Shown here one piece after another: positions 34,985-43,425 of a stretch of 64,000 bases of DNA (the stretch's first letter is position 1; every line of letters begins with the position of its first letter). The translations under genes and the position numbers were made by a program. The DNA is from Streptomyces jumonjinensis (GTDB lineage Bacteria; Actinomycetota; Actinomycetes; Streptomycetales; Streptomycetaceae): the NCBI RefSeq assembly GCF_009600885.1, contig NZ_VCLA01000197.1, positions 1,921 to 65,920 of the forward strand. The letters are read 5' to 3'. The notes under the pieces are model-generated. The model ran no database searches, was not told the DNA's origin, and saw nothing but the letters and a program-made list of their open reading frames with translations.

Positions 34985-35596
34985 GTGACTCCAGGACTCT
35001 GCACCCGGTGCGCGATCTCGGTCGCCTCGGTCGCCTCGGTCACGCTGCTGACCGCCCCGTACGCGTACGCGGAGGAGTCCGGCGGCCCCACAGCCGCCGG
35101 ACCGACTGCTTCCGCCCCCTACGCCGGGCATCCGGCCGGGGTGGGGCGGCCCCGCCCCGGGCGGCCCCCGGCGAGCGTCGGCGCGGGGGAGACTCCGCTC
35201 GCCTCCGCGACGCCGAGCGGCTCCCCCTCCGCGGCGGACGCGGCCGGCGGAGGGCGCACCCCGTCCGCGACGGCCTCCATGTCACGATCCCGTCCCGGTT
35301 CCGCGTCCGCGTCCGCCACCGCCGCCGCCCCGGCGGAGCCTTCCGACGCATGGCCGTACGACCCCTGGGACCCCGAGGGGCCGGAGGCTGCGGCCGGGAC
35401 GGACGACTGGGGCGAGGCGCTCGAACCGGAAGCGCCCCCGCCGAGCCCGCCGGTCCCCGCCGCCGCACGTCAGCGGTCGTCACAGGCGGCTCCGGCGCCC
35501 GTCGCCCACCAGATCTCACCGCTCTCGCTCGGTATCGGAATGGCTCTGATGGGTCTGGGGATCGGCTTTCTGGGCGTACGGATGAGACGGCGCTGA
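34985..35596 (+). CDS. Secreted or membrane-anchored Ala/Pro/Ser-rich protein
   Basis: A 203-residue protein that I do not assign to a family. It has a likely signal sequence (VASVASVTLLTAPYAYA, cleavage near residue 25-28), a long low-complexity region rich in Ala, Pro, Ser and Gly, an acidic Trp-containing patch (DAWPYDPWDPEG), and a C-terminal TM helix followed by basic residues (GFLGVRMRRR). That ending resembles a sortase-type sorting tail without an LPxTG motif. I chose the GTG at 34985, which has a GGAGGGG ribosome site; the frame is open further upstream. It lies between a kinase and a PadR regulator without clear link to either. Confidence 0.65.
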   Translation: MTPGLCTRCAISVASVASVTLLTAPYAYAEESGGPTAAGPTASAPYAGHPAGVGRPRPGRPPASVGAGETPLASATPSGSPSAADAAGGGRTPSATASMSRSRPGSASASATAAAPAEPSDAWPYDPWDPEGPEAAAGTDDWGEALEPEAPPPSPPVPAAARQRSSQAAPAPVAHQISPLSLGIGMALMGLGIGFLGVRMRRR

Positions 35597-35692
35597 CCCG
35601 CTCCGCCCTCCGCGGTCCTCCTTCCGACGCCCGGTCTCCCTCTTGCGACGGACCCCGCGAGATCCGCCTCGCGGCGGTTGGCCCCCCTGGGC

Positions 35693-35716
35693 ATACCGGG
35701 TATACATACTGGGTAT
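35693..35716 (+). promoter_or_regulatory. Double operator overlapping the PadR start codon
   Basis: ATACCGGGTAT (35693-35703) and ATACTGGGTAT (35706-35716), period 13, each a near-palindrome. The second runs into the ATG at 35715. Position and AT-rich character fit autorepression by PadR. TATACA at 35701-35706 could be a -10 box for an almost leaderless message. Confidence 0.65.
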
Positions 35717-36407
35717 GTCCATCCGTCACGGGTTGCTCGCCCTCCTTGAGCAAGGCCCCCGATACGGCTCCCAGCTCCGTACGGAGTTCGAGTCCCGCAC
35801 CGGCGCCACCTGGCCGCTCAACGTCGGCCAGGTCTATACGACGCTCAACCGCCTGGAGCGCGACGGCATGGTCGCCCAGGACGGCGCGGACGACGCGGGG
35901 CGAGCGCTCTACGTCATCACCGAGACGGGCCGGAGCGAGCTGAGAAGCTGGTTCGAGACCCCGGTGGACCGCAGCAATCCGCCCCGTGACGAGCTGGCCA
36001 TCAAGCTCGCCATGGCGGTCGGAGCCCCCGGGGTCGACATCCGTGCCGTCATCCAGGCCCAGCGCCATCACACGGTGCGGGCGATGCAGGACTACACCCG
36101 GCTCAAGGCTCAGGCGCTGGCCGCCATCGAGGGCGGGGGGTCCGAGGAGCGGGACGATGTGGCCTGGCTGCTGGTGCTGGAACAGCTGATCTTCCAGACC
36201 GAGGCCGAGGCGCGCTGGCTCGATCACTGCGAGGTGAGGCTGGTCAGACTCTCCGCCGGGACCGGGCGGGGAGCGGGGGCCGCCGCCGCCAAGGCCGCAC
36301 CACCGGGGGAGTCCGCCGAACAGCCCCGGGGGCGGTCGGCGCGACCGGATCTCTCCATGACCGGGACAGGGGCGCAGAGAACCAGACCCGGCACCGGCCG
36401 GACGTAG
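35715..36407 (+). CDS. PadR-family transcriptional regulator
   Basis: A 230-residue regulator. The N-terminal winged helix (about 1-85) starts MSIRHGLLALLEQGPRYGSQ and contains WPLNVGQVYTTLNRLERDG, the PadR signature. A helical dimerisation domain follows (about 95-190), then a disordered Ala/Gly/Arg-rich tail. PadR proteins usually repress a nearby transporter, and the next genes on the same strand encode a MacB-like ABC exporter, so regulation of that exporter is likely. I chose the ATG at 35715, which sits inside a double operator. Confidence 0.92.
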   Translation: MSIRHGLLALLEQGPRYGSQLRTEFESRTGATWPLNVGQVYTTLNRLERDGMVAQDGADDAGRALYVITETGRSELRSWFETPVDRSNPPRDELAIKLAMAVGAPGVDIRAVIQAQRHHTVRAMQDYTRLKAQALAAIEGGGSEERDDVAWLLVLEQLIFQTEAEARWLDHCEVRLVRLSAGTGRGAGAAAAKAAPPGESAEQPRGRSARPDLSMTGTGAQRTRPGTGRT

Positions 36408-36827
36408 CGCCCTTCCGCCGGGGCCTCTGCGCCGGGGGCCCTTCCCGGGGCCTTGCCGCCAGGGGCCTCTGCCCCTGGCGGGCCGGGGGCTCCTCGGGCC
36501 GGGGGCTTTCCCACTCCCGCAGACCGCGGCGGAGTCCGGCGGAACCGGGCCCGCTTGGTTCGAGGCCCGCCGGCCGCTCAACGCGTTCAACCCGCTCAAC
36601 CCGCTCAACGCGTTCAACCCGCTCACCCCGTCCGTGCCGGTAGACCCGGTCGACCCTTCCGGGCCGTCGTCCGCATCCGTCCCGGGCCGGACCAGCCAGG
36701 GGACGCGGCGACCTCGTACATCCGCTGTCCGCCGTCTGCTGTCCGCTGTCTGCTGTCCGCTTCACCCACCGGCTCCGCACGCCGGAAACCTTCCGTTCAG
36801 TTCATCAGTCCAAGGGGGGACCCCTCC
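36408..36827 (+). other. Repeat-rich gap between padR and the ABC exporter
   Basis: No gene is seen in these 420 bp. A terminator-like hairpin with an 11-bp perfect stem lies at 36456-36481. A degenerate 9-bp tandem array, unit CGCTCAACC, runs from about 36575 to 36630. A second array of CTGTCCGCTGTCTG-like units runs from about 36719 to 36764. The exporter's own promoter must lie here but I cannot point to it. Confidence 0.7.
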
Positions 36828-37598
36828 ATGTCGTTTTCCACGCCCCAACAGTCACAGCAGCCCCAAAGAGCAGAACAGCCCGTTCTCCAGCTCCAGCAGC
36901 TGACCCGCGTCCACGGCACCGGCGCGACCGAGGTGCACGCCCTGCGCGGTATCGACCTGGATGTCTTCCCCGGCGAACTCGTCGCCGTCATGGGCCCGTC
37001 CGGCTCCGGCAAGTCCACGCTCCTCACCATCGCGGGCGGCCTCGATCTGCCCACCTCGGGCCGGGTGATCGTCGAGAACACCGACATCACCTCCGCCGAC
37101 CGCAAGACGCTCGCCGCCATGCGCCGCCGTGCCATCGGCTATGTCTTCCAGGACTACAACCTCATCCCGGCGCTCACCGCCGCCGAGAACGTCTCCCTCC
37201 CCCGCGAACTGGACGGCGTCTCCGCCCGCAAGGCCAGGGTCGAGGCCCTCGCCGCGCTGGAGGAGATGGAGCTGGCGCACCTCGCCGACCGCTTCCCCGA
37301 TGAGATGTCCGGCGGTCAGCAGCAGCGGGTGGCCATCGCCCGTGCCCTGGTGGGAGACCGGCGGCTGGTCCTCGCCGACGAGCCGACCGGCGCCCTGGAC
37401 TCCGAGACCGGCGAGTCCGTCCTCGCGCTGCTCCGTTCCCGCTGTGACGCCGGGGCGGCCGGAATCCTGGTCACCCACGAGCCGCGCTTCGCCGCCTGGG
37501 CGGACCGGGTGGTCTTTCTGCGCGACGGCTCCGTCGTCGACCAGACCGTACGCAGCCAGGCCGACTCGCTGCTCACCGGTCGGGCGGCCGAACTGTGA
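36828..37598 (+). CDS. ABC transporter ATP-binding protein (MacB/LolD type)
   Basis: A 256-residue ATPase with all motifs: Walker A GPSGSGKST, Q-loop GYVFQDYNL, signature SGGQQQR, Walker B LVLADEPTGALDSE and the H-loop His of ILVTHEPRF. The first 20 residues are Gln/Ser-rich. It belongs to the family that pairs with FtsX-like permeases, and the permease gene follows with a GTGA overlap (37595-37598). Such pairs export peptides or drugs or act as envelope sensors, and are often controlled by a PadR protein, as probably here. The ATG at 36828 follows AAGGGGGGA. Confidence 0.94.
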   Translation: MSFSTPQQSQQPQRAEQPVLQLQQLTRVHGTGATEVHALRGIDLDVFPGELVAVMGPSGSGKSTLLTIAGGLDLPTSGRVIVENTDITSADRKTLAAMRRRAIGYVFQDYNLIPALTAAENVSLPRELDGVSARKARVEALAALEEMELAHLADRFPDEMSGGQQQRVAIARALVGDRRLVLADEPTGALDSETGESVLALLRSRCDAGAAGILVTHEPRFAAWADRVVFLRDGSVVDQTVRSQADSLLTGRAAEL

Positions 37599-40471
37599 GG
37601 ACCTGGTACCACTCCTGGCGGGCGGCCATCCGGATAGCCCGCCGCGACGCCTTGCGCGCCAAGGGGCGCAGCTCCCTCGTCCTGGCGATGATCGCGCTGC
37701 CCATCGTCGGAGTGAGCGCGGCGGATCTGACCTTCCGCAGCTCACAGCTCTCCCCCGAACAGCAGCTCGCCCGGGACATCGGCCAGGCCGACGCCCGGCT
37801 GACCGATCCCCTCATGGGCGGGGTCCCCCTGCTCCAGAGCCCGGGCAACGAGTACAGCTCCCCGGAGGGCGACTACGAGAACAAGCCCTACCCGGACGGC
37901 AGCACCGATGTCGCCAAGGCCGTGCCGCAGGACGCCAGGACCCTGAGCGATTCCCTCGAGCGGGCCAAGCTGCGTACCGAGCACGGTCTGCTGAACACCG
38001 AGATCAGGGAGTTGAAGGCGGCGGACTCCATGGTCAAGGGCATGATGCCGCTGACCGGGGGGCGCTTCCCGCAGAAGGACCACGAGGTCGCGGCGACCGA
38101 CTACTTCCTGGAGAACAGCGGGCTGAAAGTGGGCTCCAAGCTCACCGCGCGCAATCTCGACCGTGAGTACACGATCGTCGGCTCCTACGAGCTTCCCGGC
38201 TCGCTCAAGACGGACCAGGTCAACGCCCTTCCCGGCGCTCTGCTCGCCCCGCTCGACAAGGCGCTCGACAAGGCCGGGCTGCGCCCCACCCACCCCGATA
38301 CGAGCTATCTGGTCGAGGTCGAGGGTGGTTTCACGTGGAACATGGTGAAGGAGGCCAACGCCAAGGGGGTGACGGTCGACTCCCGTGCGGTGATCATGAA
38401 TCCGCCGGCCGACTCCGAGGTCCCGCTCTTCCAGAAGGAGGACGCGCAGAACTACGGCCTTTCGCCGGCGGCCGACAACGCGACGCTGGCCGTGATAGGC
38501 ACCGTGGTCCTGCTGGCCCTGCTGGAGATCTGTCTGCTCGCCGGGCCCGCCTTCGCGGTCGGCGCCCGCCGCTCCCGCCGTCAACTGGGTCTGGTCGGAG
38601 CCAATGGCGGTGACCGCCGGCATATCCGCGCCATCGTCCTCGCCGGCGGTCTGGTGATCGGCATCGCCGCCGCCGTGGTCGGCACCCTGCTCGGGCTGCT
38701 GCTGACCTATGCGCTGCGGCCGGTGCTCGAAGACCTGGTCGGAGAGCGCTTCGGCCACTTCGACGTCCGGCCGCTGGAGCTCGGGGCCATCGCGCTGCTC
38801 GCCGTGGTCACCGGTCTGCTGGCCGCGCTGGTGCCCGCCATCAGCACCTCCCGTCAGCCCGTGCTCGCCTCACTGACGGGCCGTCTGGGCGTACGGAAGA
38901 GCAATCGGGTGCTTCCGGTGCTCGGTCTGATCGCGGTCGCGCTGGGTGTGGCCATCGCGCTCTACGGCTCGCTGATGTCCGACCAGTTCCTGATCGTGGC
39001 GGGCGGAAGCGCCCTCGCCGAGCTGGGTGTGGTCGCGCTGACCCCGGCGCTGGTCGGCCTGTTCGGCCGGCTCGGGCGTTTTCTGCCGCTGGCCCCGAGG
39101 CTGGCGCTGCGTGACGCGGTACGCAACCGGGGCCGTACGGCTCCGGCGGTGGCCGCGGTGCTGGCGGCCGTCGCCGGCACGGTCGCGGTCGCGACCTTCG
39201 CCGCGAGCGACGACGCCGAGATCAGGTCCTACTACGAGGCGCGGCTTCCCCATGGCGCGGTCGCTCTCGGGGTCGACGAGGCGGGCGGCGCGCGGGAGGT
39301 GCCGGGGCTGCGCTCCGCTGTGGAGAAGGCGTTCCCCGTCGGCGTACGGGCCGATGTGGACCGGCTCCTGGTCGGAGATCCCGGCTGCACCACATACGAC
39401 GGCTATGGGAGCGACAACCCGGAGTGCGGACGGTATGAACTGATCACGCCACGGGCCAATGAGTGTCCGCTGTGGGTCTCCGATCCGAAGAACCCCGAGG
39501 CGGATCCCGCGGACAGGTTCAGCAAGGCCGAGCGGCGCAAGCTCACCGAGGACTGGCGGTGCAAGAACACGCTCGGCGGCGGCTATGCCCCCCTGGACGT
39601 CGTGGTCGGCGACGCCAAGGTGCTGAAGGTGCTCGGCATCGAGGACGCCGGGGCCGAGAAGGCACTGGCGGACGGGAAGGCCCTGGTCTTCGACAAGCGC
39701 TACGCCCACGGCGAGGACAAGCTCCGCATCCGGATGGTCACCGACCTCAAGGCGGCCGACAAGGCCCAGTCGAAGGGCGGGACGGCGCCCGGCGAGGTCA
39801 AGAGCTTCGCCATGCACCGGATGGAGGGCGGCGGCCAGTCGTACGGCGTGCCGGTCATCATGCCGCCGGACGCCGCCGAGGCCGCGGAGGTGAACACGCT
39901 GCCCTACGGCGCGTACTACTCCACGGACCGGATGCCCAGCAGCGAGGAGCGCCAGCGGCTGGACAGCGAACTCAGCAAGACCGGAGTCCAGGCCGACCTG
40001 CATATCGAGGAGGGCTACCAGAGCAGTAACAACGTCATGATGCTGGCGCTGGCGGTCTTCGCCGGTCTCATCACCATCGGCGCCGCCGGTATCGCCACGG
40101 GCCTCTCCCAGGCCGATGCCGAGGCCGATCTGAAGACGCTGGCCGCGGTCGGCGCCCCGCCCCGGGTGCGCAGGACGCTCAGCGGGTTCCAGTGCGGGGT
40201 GGTGGCGACGATGGGCGTGGTGCTCGGTTCGGCGGCCGGGATGCTGCCGTCCGTCGGGCTGCGCCTCTCCGAGCGGCGCAGCGAGATGCAGTGGTTCGAG
40301 GACGCCCTCGCTCAGGGCCACGGCAGCATCGACGACAAGCCGTTCGTGCCGATCGTCGTGCCCTGGACGACGCTGGCGCTGCTGCTGGTGGCGGTCCCGC
40401 TGGGGGCCGCGCTGCTGGCGGCGCTGGTGACCCGTTCGCGCGGCGCGCTGGCCCGCCGCGCGGCCTCATGA
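37595..40471 (+). CDS. FtsX-like ABC transporter permease
   Basis: A large permease of 958 residues, translationally coupled to the ATPase. An N-terminal TM helix (about 25-45) and a long extracellular domain (about 50-285) precede a first core of TM helices from about 290. A second half repeats the arrangement, with an extracellular domain about 540-795 and final helices from about 805 to the end. This is the ten-helix tandem FtsX layout. The substrate is unknown. A near-perfect parS site lies in the codons at 38328-38341. The gene ends before a cluster of hairpins. Confidence 0.92.
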   Translation: MRTWYHSWRAAIRIARRDALRAKGRSSLVLAMIALPIVGVSAADLTFRSSQLSPEQQLARDIGQADARLTDPLMGGVPLLQSPGNEYSSPEGDYENKPYPDGSTDVAKAVPQDARTLSDSLERAKLRTEHGLLNTEIRELKAADSMVKGMMPLTGGRFPQKDHEVAATDYFLENSGLKVGSKLTARNLDREYTIVGSYELPGSLKTDQVNALPGALLAPLDKALDKAGLRPTHPDTSYLVEVEGGFTWNMVKEANAKGVTVDSRAVIMNPPADSEVPLFQKEDAQNYGLSPAADNATLAVIGTVVLLALLEICLLAGPAFAVGARRSRRQLGLVGANGGDRRHIRAIVLAGGLVIGIAAAVVGTLLGLLLTYALRPVLEDLVGERFGHFDVRPLELGAIALLAVVTGLLAALVPAISTSRQPVLASLTGRLGVRKSNRVLPVLGLIAVALGVAIALYGSLMSDQFLIVAGGSALAELGVVALTPALVGLFGRLGRFLPLAPRLALRDAVRNRGRTAPAVAAVLAAVAGTVAVATFAASDDAEIRSYYEARLPHGAVALGVDEAGGAREVPGLRSAVEKAFPVGVRADVDRLLVGDPGCTTYDGYGSDNPECGRYELITPRANECPLWVSDPKNPEADPADRFSKAERRKLTEDWRCKNTLGGGYAPLDVVVGDAKVLKVLGIEDAGAEKALADGKALVFDKRYAHGEDKLRIRMVTDLKAADKAQSKGGTAPGEVKSFAMHRMEGGGQSYGVPVIMPPDAAEAAEVNTLPYGAYYSTDRMPSSEERQRLDSELSKTGVQADLHIEEGYQSSNNVMMLALAVFAGLITIGAAGIATGLSQADAEADLKTLAAVGAPPRVRRTLSGFQCGVVATMGVVLGSAAGMLPSVGLRLSERRSEMQWFEDALAQGHGSIDDKPFVPIVVPWTTLALLLVAVPLGAALLAALVTRSRGALARRAAS
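38328..38341. promoter_or_regulatory. Near-perfect parS site inside the permease gene
   Basis: GTTTCACGTGGAAC differs at one base from the streptomycete parS core GTTTCACGTGAAAC. It is read as codons for GFTWN. ParB binding is inferred from the match. Confidence 0.65.
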
Positions 40472-40484
40472 TCGGGCGATAGGC

Positions 40485-40591
40485 GACGGCGGTCCGCCGC
40501 CGTCCGCGATTCCCGGGGATTCATGCCCCGGGATGCGTGCCCTGGGGATTCGTGCCCCCGTACAAGGGTGATCACCCTGGTACGGGGGCAC
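40485..40591 (+). terminator. Three successive hairpins after the permease gene
   Basis: Stems at 40485-40504 (8 bp), 40512-40532 (7 bp, CCCGGGG with CCCCGGG) and 40552-40591. The last has a 12-bp perfect stem, GTGCCCCCGTAC with GTACGGGGGCAC, and after one A-G mismatch continues into a 14-bp inner palindrome (40565-40578). Variants of GGGGATTCGTGCCCC recur between them. Confidence 0.85.
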
Positions 40592-40628
40592 ACCCGTGAG
40601 TGACGCGCTTGTGCGAGAGAATGGCGGC

Positions 40629-41180
40629 ATGGAGATGCCGAGGAATGAACGGTCGCAGGAGAGCCCCCACGTCCTTGTCGTGGGTCAGGACGGAATGGCA
40701 CTCGGCGTCGGTGACAGCGGCGGCGGCAGCAATGAGCCGCGCGAGGTCCCGGTGACCGAGATGGTCGAGCAGCCCGCGAAGGTCATGCGGATCGGCAGCA
40801 TGATCAAGCAGCTGCTGGAAGAAGTCCGGGCGGCTCCTCTGGACGAGGCCAGCCGGGTCCGGCTCAAGGAGATTCACGCGGGCTCGGTCAAGGAGCTGGA
40901 GGACGGTCTCGCCCCGGAGCTCGTCGAGGAGCTGGAGCGGCTCTCGCTGCCCTTCACCGATGACGCGGTGCCTTCCGAGGCGGAGCTGAGGATCGCGCAG
41001 GCCCAGCTGGTGGGCTGGCTTGAGGGCCTCTTCCACGGCATCCAGACGGCGCTGTTCGCCCAGCAGATGGCGGCCCGTGCTCAGCTGGAGCAGATGCGCC
41101 GTGCGCTTCCTCCGGGGAGCCACCATGAGGACGAGGACGGTCCGCAGCACGGCGCGATCCGCTCGGGCCCGTATCTGTAA
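40629..41180 (+). CDS. bpa: Bacterial proteasome activator (Bpa)
   Basis: A 183-residue homologue of the mycobacterial proteasome activator, which forms a dodecameric ring and opens the 20S proteasome without ATP. The helical core (about 45-165) shows MVEQPAKVMRIGSMIKQLLE and VGWLEGLFHGIQTALF. The C-terminus ends SGPYL, a variant of the GQYL tail that docks into proteasome pockets. I chose the ATG at 40629 (MEMPRNERSQ) with GAGAGAA upstream; a GTG at 40596 is in frame. The proteasome genes themselves are not in this window. It ends at a small hairpin. Confidence 0.93.
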   Translation: MEMPRNERSQESPHVLVVGQDGMALGVGDSGGGSNEPREVPVTEMVEQPAKVMRIGSMIKQLLEEVRAAPLDEASRVRLKEIHAGSVKELEDGLAPELVEELERLSLPFTDDAVPSEAELRIAQAQLVGWLEGLFHGIQTALFAQQMAARAQLEQMRRALPPGSHHEDEDGPQHGAIRSGPYL

Positions 41181-41250
41181 CCGCCGTCCGACGGCCGGGG
41201 CCGGCCTCCGGGATCGCTGACCGGGGCCCGATGCCGGATGTCCGGAGGCC

Positions 41251-41270
41251 GGCGGGGCACAAGCCCCGCC
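41251..41270 (+). terminator. Hairpin after bpa
   Basis: GGCGGGGC (41251-41258) pairs with GCCCCGCC (41263-41270), loop ACAA. It lies 70 bp beyond the bpa stop. Confidence 0.7.
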
Positions 41271-41373
41271 AGGCCCCCGCACGGGCTGTCCCGTCGGCCG
41301 GGCGACGGCCGGCGGGACAGCGGGCCGGCCGCGGCGGGCGAGTCGGCGGCGCGGCAGGTCGGCCGGGTTGGCC

Positions 41374-41484
41374 GGGCGTCGGTCAGCATGGACGCCGGTC
41401 AGCAGGTCCTGGGCACCGGTCAACAAGTCAGCAGGTCGGTCGGGGTGCCGGTCCGCCCGGGTGCCCGGTCAGTCCGTCAGCAGG
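41374..41484. repeat. Diverged reiterations of the quinone oxidoreductase 3' end
   Basis: The gene end at 41461-41484, with stop at 41469-41471, recurs in diverged form at about 41411-41435 and 41374-41406. Read on the minus strand, each copy keeps CCTGCTGAC followed by TGACCG. Confidence 0.7.
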
Positions 41485-42449
41485 AGCACCTTTCCGATGT
41501 GCGCGCCGGACTCCACCACCCGGTGGGCCCCCGCAGCGTCCCGCAGCGCCATCCGCCGGTCCACCACCGGCCGTACCCGGCCGTCCTCGATCAGCGGCCA
41601 CACATGCTCCCGTACGGCCGCCACGATCGACGCCTTCTCCCCCAGCGGGCGGCCCCGCAGCGAGGTGGCCGTCACCGCCGCGCGCTTGCCCAGCAGCGTC
41701 GACAGATTCAGCTCGCCCTTGACTCCGCCCTGGAGCCCGATCACCGCGAGCCGCCCGTTGACCGCGAGCGCCCGCACATTCCGGTCCAGATACTTCGCGC
41801 CGATGATGTCGAGGATGACATCGGCCCCGGCGCCGGCCGTCGCCTTGCGGAGCTCCTCCACGAAGTCCTGTTCCCGGTAGTCGATCAGGATGTCCGCGCC
41901 CAGCTCCGCGCAGCGGGCCAGCTTCTCGGGACTGCCCGCCGTGACGGCCACCCGCGCGCCCACCGCCTTGGCGAGCTGGATCGCCATCGTGCCGATCCCG
42001 CTCGCACCGCCGTGGATCAGCGCCGTCTCACCGGGCCGCAGATGGGCGATCATAAACATGTTCGACCAAACGGTCGCGGTGACCTCCGGCAGCGCCGCGG
42101 CATCGGCCAGGGCGAGCCCCTTCGGGACCGGCAGCAGCTGTCCGGCGGGGACGGTCACCCGCTCCGCGTATCCGCCGCCCGAGAGCAGCGCGCACACCTC
42201 GTCGCCGACGGCCCAGCCGGAGACTCCGGGGCCCAGCCCGCTGATCCGGCCCGAGCATTCGAGGCCGGGGTAGGGCGAAGCCCCCGGCGGGGGATCGTAG
42301 AAGCCCTGTCGCTGAAGCAGATCGGCCCGGTTGACGGCGCTCGCCACGACGTCGACGAGGACCTCGCCCTCGCCGGGCACGGGATCGGGGACCGCCGCCC
42401 ACACCAGAGCATCGGGACCGCCGGGTTCGGGAATCGTGATCGCATGCAT
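41469..42449 (-). CDS. NAD(P)H-quinone oxidoreductase, zinc-independent MDR family
   Basis: A 326-residue medium-chain dehydrogenase/reductase of the quinone oxidoreductase type. The N-terminal GroES-like domain contains NRADLLQRQGFYDPPPG and the dinucleotide fold has LIHGGASGIGTMAIQLAK. The structural and catalytic zinc cysteines of alcohol dehydrogenases are absent, as expected for this family. It probably reduces quinones with NADPH in the cytoplasm. It converges on bpa and is transcribed in the same direction as the RCK protein gene 150 bp upstream. Its 3' end is reiterated. Confidence 0.92.
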   Translation of the reverse strand: MHAITIPEPGGPDALVWAAVPDPVPGEGEVLVDVVASAVNRADLLQRQGFYDPPPGASPYPGLECSGRISGLGPGVSGWAVGDEVCALLSGGGYAERVTVPAGQLLPVPKGLALADAAALPEVTATVWSNMFMIAHLRPGETALIHGGASGIGTMAIQLAKAVGARVAVTAGSPEKLARCAELGADILIDYREQDFVEELRKATAGAGADVILDIIGAKYLDRNVRALAVNGRLAVIGLQGGVKGELNLSTLLGKRAAVTATSLRGRPLGEKASIVAAVREHVWPLIEDGRVRPVVDRRMALRDAAGAHRVVESGAHIGKVLLLTD

Positions 42450-42600
42450 GGCGGCGAGGCTACTCCCGGCCCGCCGGCCCGCCGTATCAGCGGATCCGCG
42501 TCAACCGCCGCGACTCGCGACCCCGCCACCCGAACCGGTGCATCCCGTCTCCCCCGTGCGCCCTCAGCGCTCCCCCCCCGTGCGCTCGCGCGAGCGGCGG

Positions 42601-43287
42601 TCACTCCTCCGTCTGGAGCGCGGGCCCGTCCTCCGCCCGCACGATGGTGATCACCCGGTCGGTCAGCTGGAGCGGACTGGCGGCCGGGTCGTCGTAGCCG
42701 AGCAGCCGGTGCCCCCGGAGCACGCTCACCACCAGATCGTCCGTCTCCCGGACGCTCCGCCCCACCTCGGCCCTTATCACCGGCCGCTCCACCAGATCCA
42801 GCCCGCTGCCCTGCTGGATCAGGTCCTCCATCACCGCGCCCGCGCTGGGGCTGAGCACGGAGAGACCCAGCAGCCGCCCCGCCGCGCTGGCGCTGGTGAT
42901 GACCGCGTCCGCGCCGGACTGCTTCAGCAGCGGAGCGTTCTCCTCCTCGCGCACCGCCGCGACGATCTTCGCCTGCCGGTTGAGCTGCCGCGCCGTGAGC
43001 GCGACCAGGACCGCCGTGTCATCGCGCTGGGTCGCGATGATGATCTTCCCGGCCCGCTGCACCTCGGCCCGGATCAGCACATCGCTGCGGGTCGCGTCGC
43101 CGACCACCCCGTTGAAGCCCTCGGCGACGGCGGCGTCGATCACCTTGCTGCTGGGGTCGATGATGACGATCTGCTCTTTCCTCAGCCCCGTCGCGGTCAG
43201 TGTCTGAATCGCGGAACGGCCCTTCGTCCCGAAGCCGACGATGACAGTGTGCTCACGCAAGCGAAGCCTCCAGCGGTTCTGCGACAT
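42601..43287 (-). CDS. Stand-alone RCK/TrkA-type potassium-channel regulatory protein
   Basis: A 228-residue protein with an NAD-binding TrkA-N fold (about 10-130: HTVIVGFGTKGRSAIQTL) and a TrkA-C-like end. It closely matches the cytoplasmic half of the divergent channel at 43426 (HVIVVGYGTKGRHAIETL) but has no pore. Its N-terminus, NRWRLRLREHT, aligns with the linker after the channel's last TM helix, so it looks like a paralogue that lost its membrane half, or a regulatory subunit. The start may be ATG 43287 or GTG 43314, neither with a good ribosome site. It ends next to a 14-bp palindrome at 42583-42596. Confidence 0.85.
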   Translation of the reverse strand: MSQNRWRLRLREHTVIVGFGTKGRSAIQTLTATGLRKEQIVIIDPSSKVIDAAVAEGFNGVVGDATRSDVLIRAEVQRAGKIIIATQRDDTAVLVALTARQLNRQAKIVAAVREEENAPLLKQSGADAVITSASAAGRLLGLSVLSPSAGAVMEDLIQQGSGLDLVERPVIRAEVGRSVRETDDLVVSVLRGHRLLGYDDPAASPLQLTDRVITIVRAEDGPALQTEE

Positions 43288-43425
43288 TGAGCGGGGGCGT
43301 GCTGTCCACCGCACCGGGAAACGACGCTACCGCCAACACCGGGGCGCGATCCTCGTTGAGACCCGAGATCGGCGACCATGGTCATCCACGCCGACCGACT
43401 GGGCCACTGCCAGAGGGGACCTCCC

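Noticed and set aside
36575..36630. CGCTCAACC repeats as an in-frame coding extension of the ABC ATPase
   Set aside because: The ATG at 36828 has a good ribosome site, and the upstream frame crosses a terminator hairpin and simple repeats.
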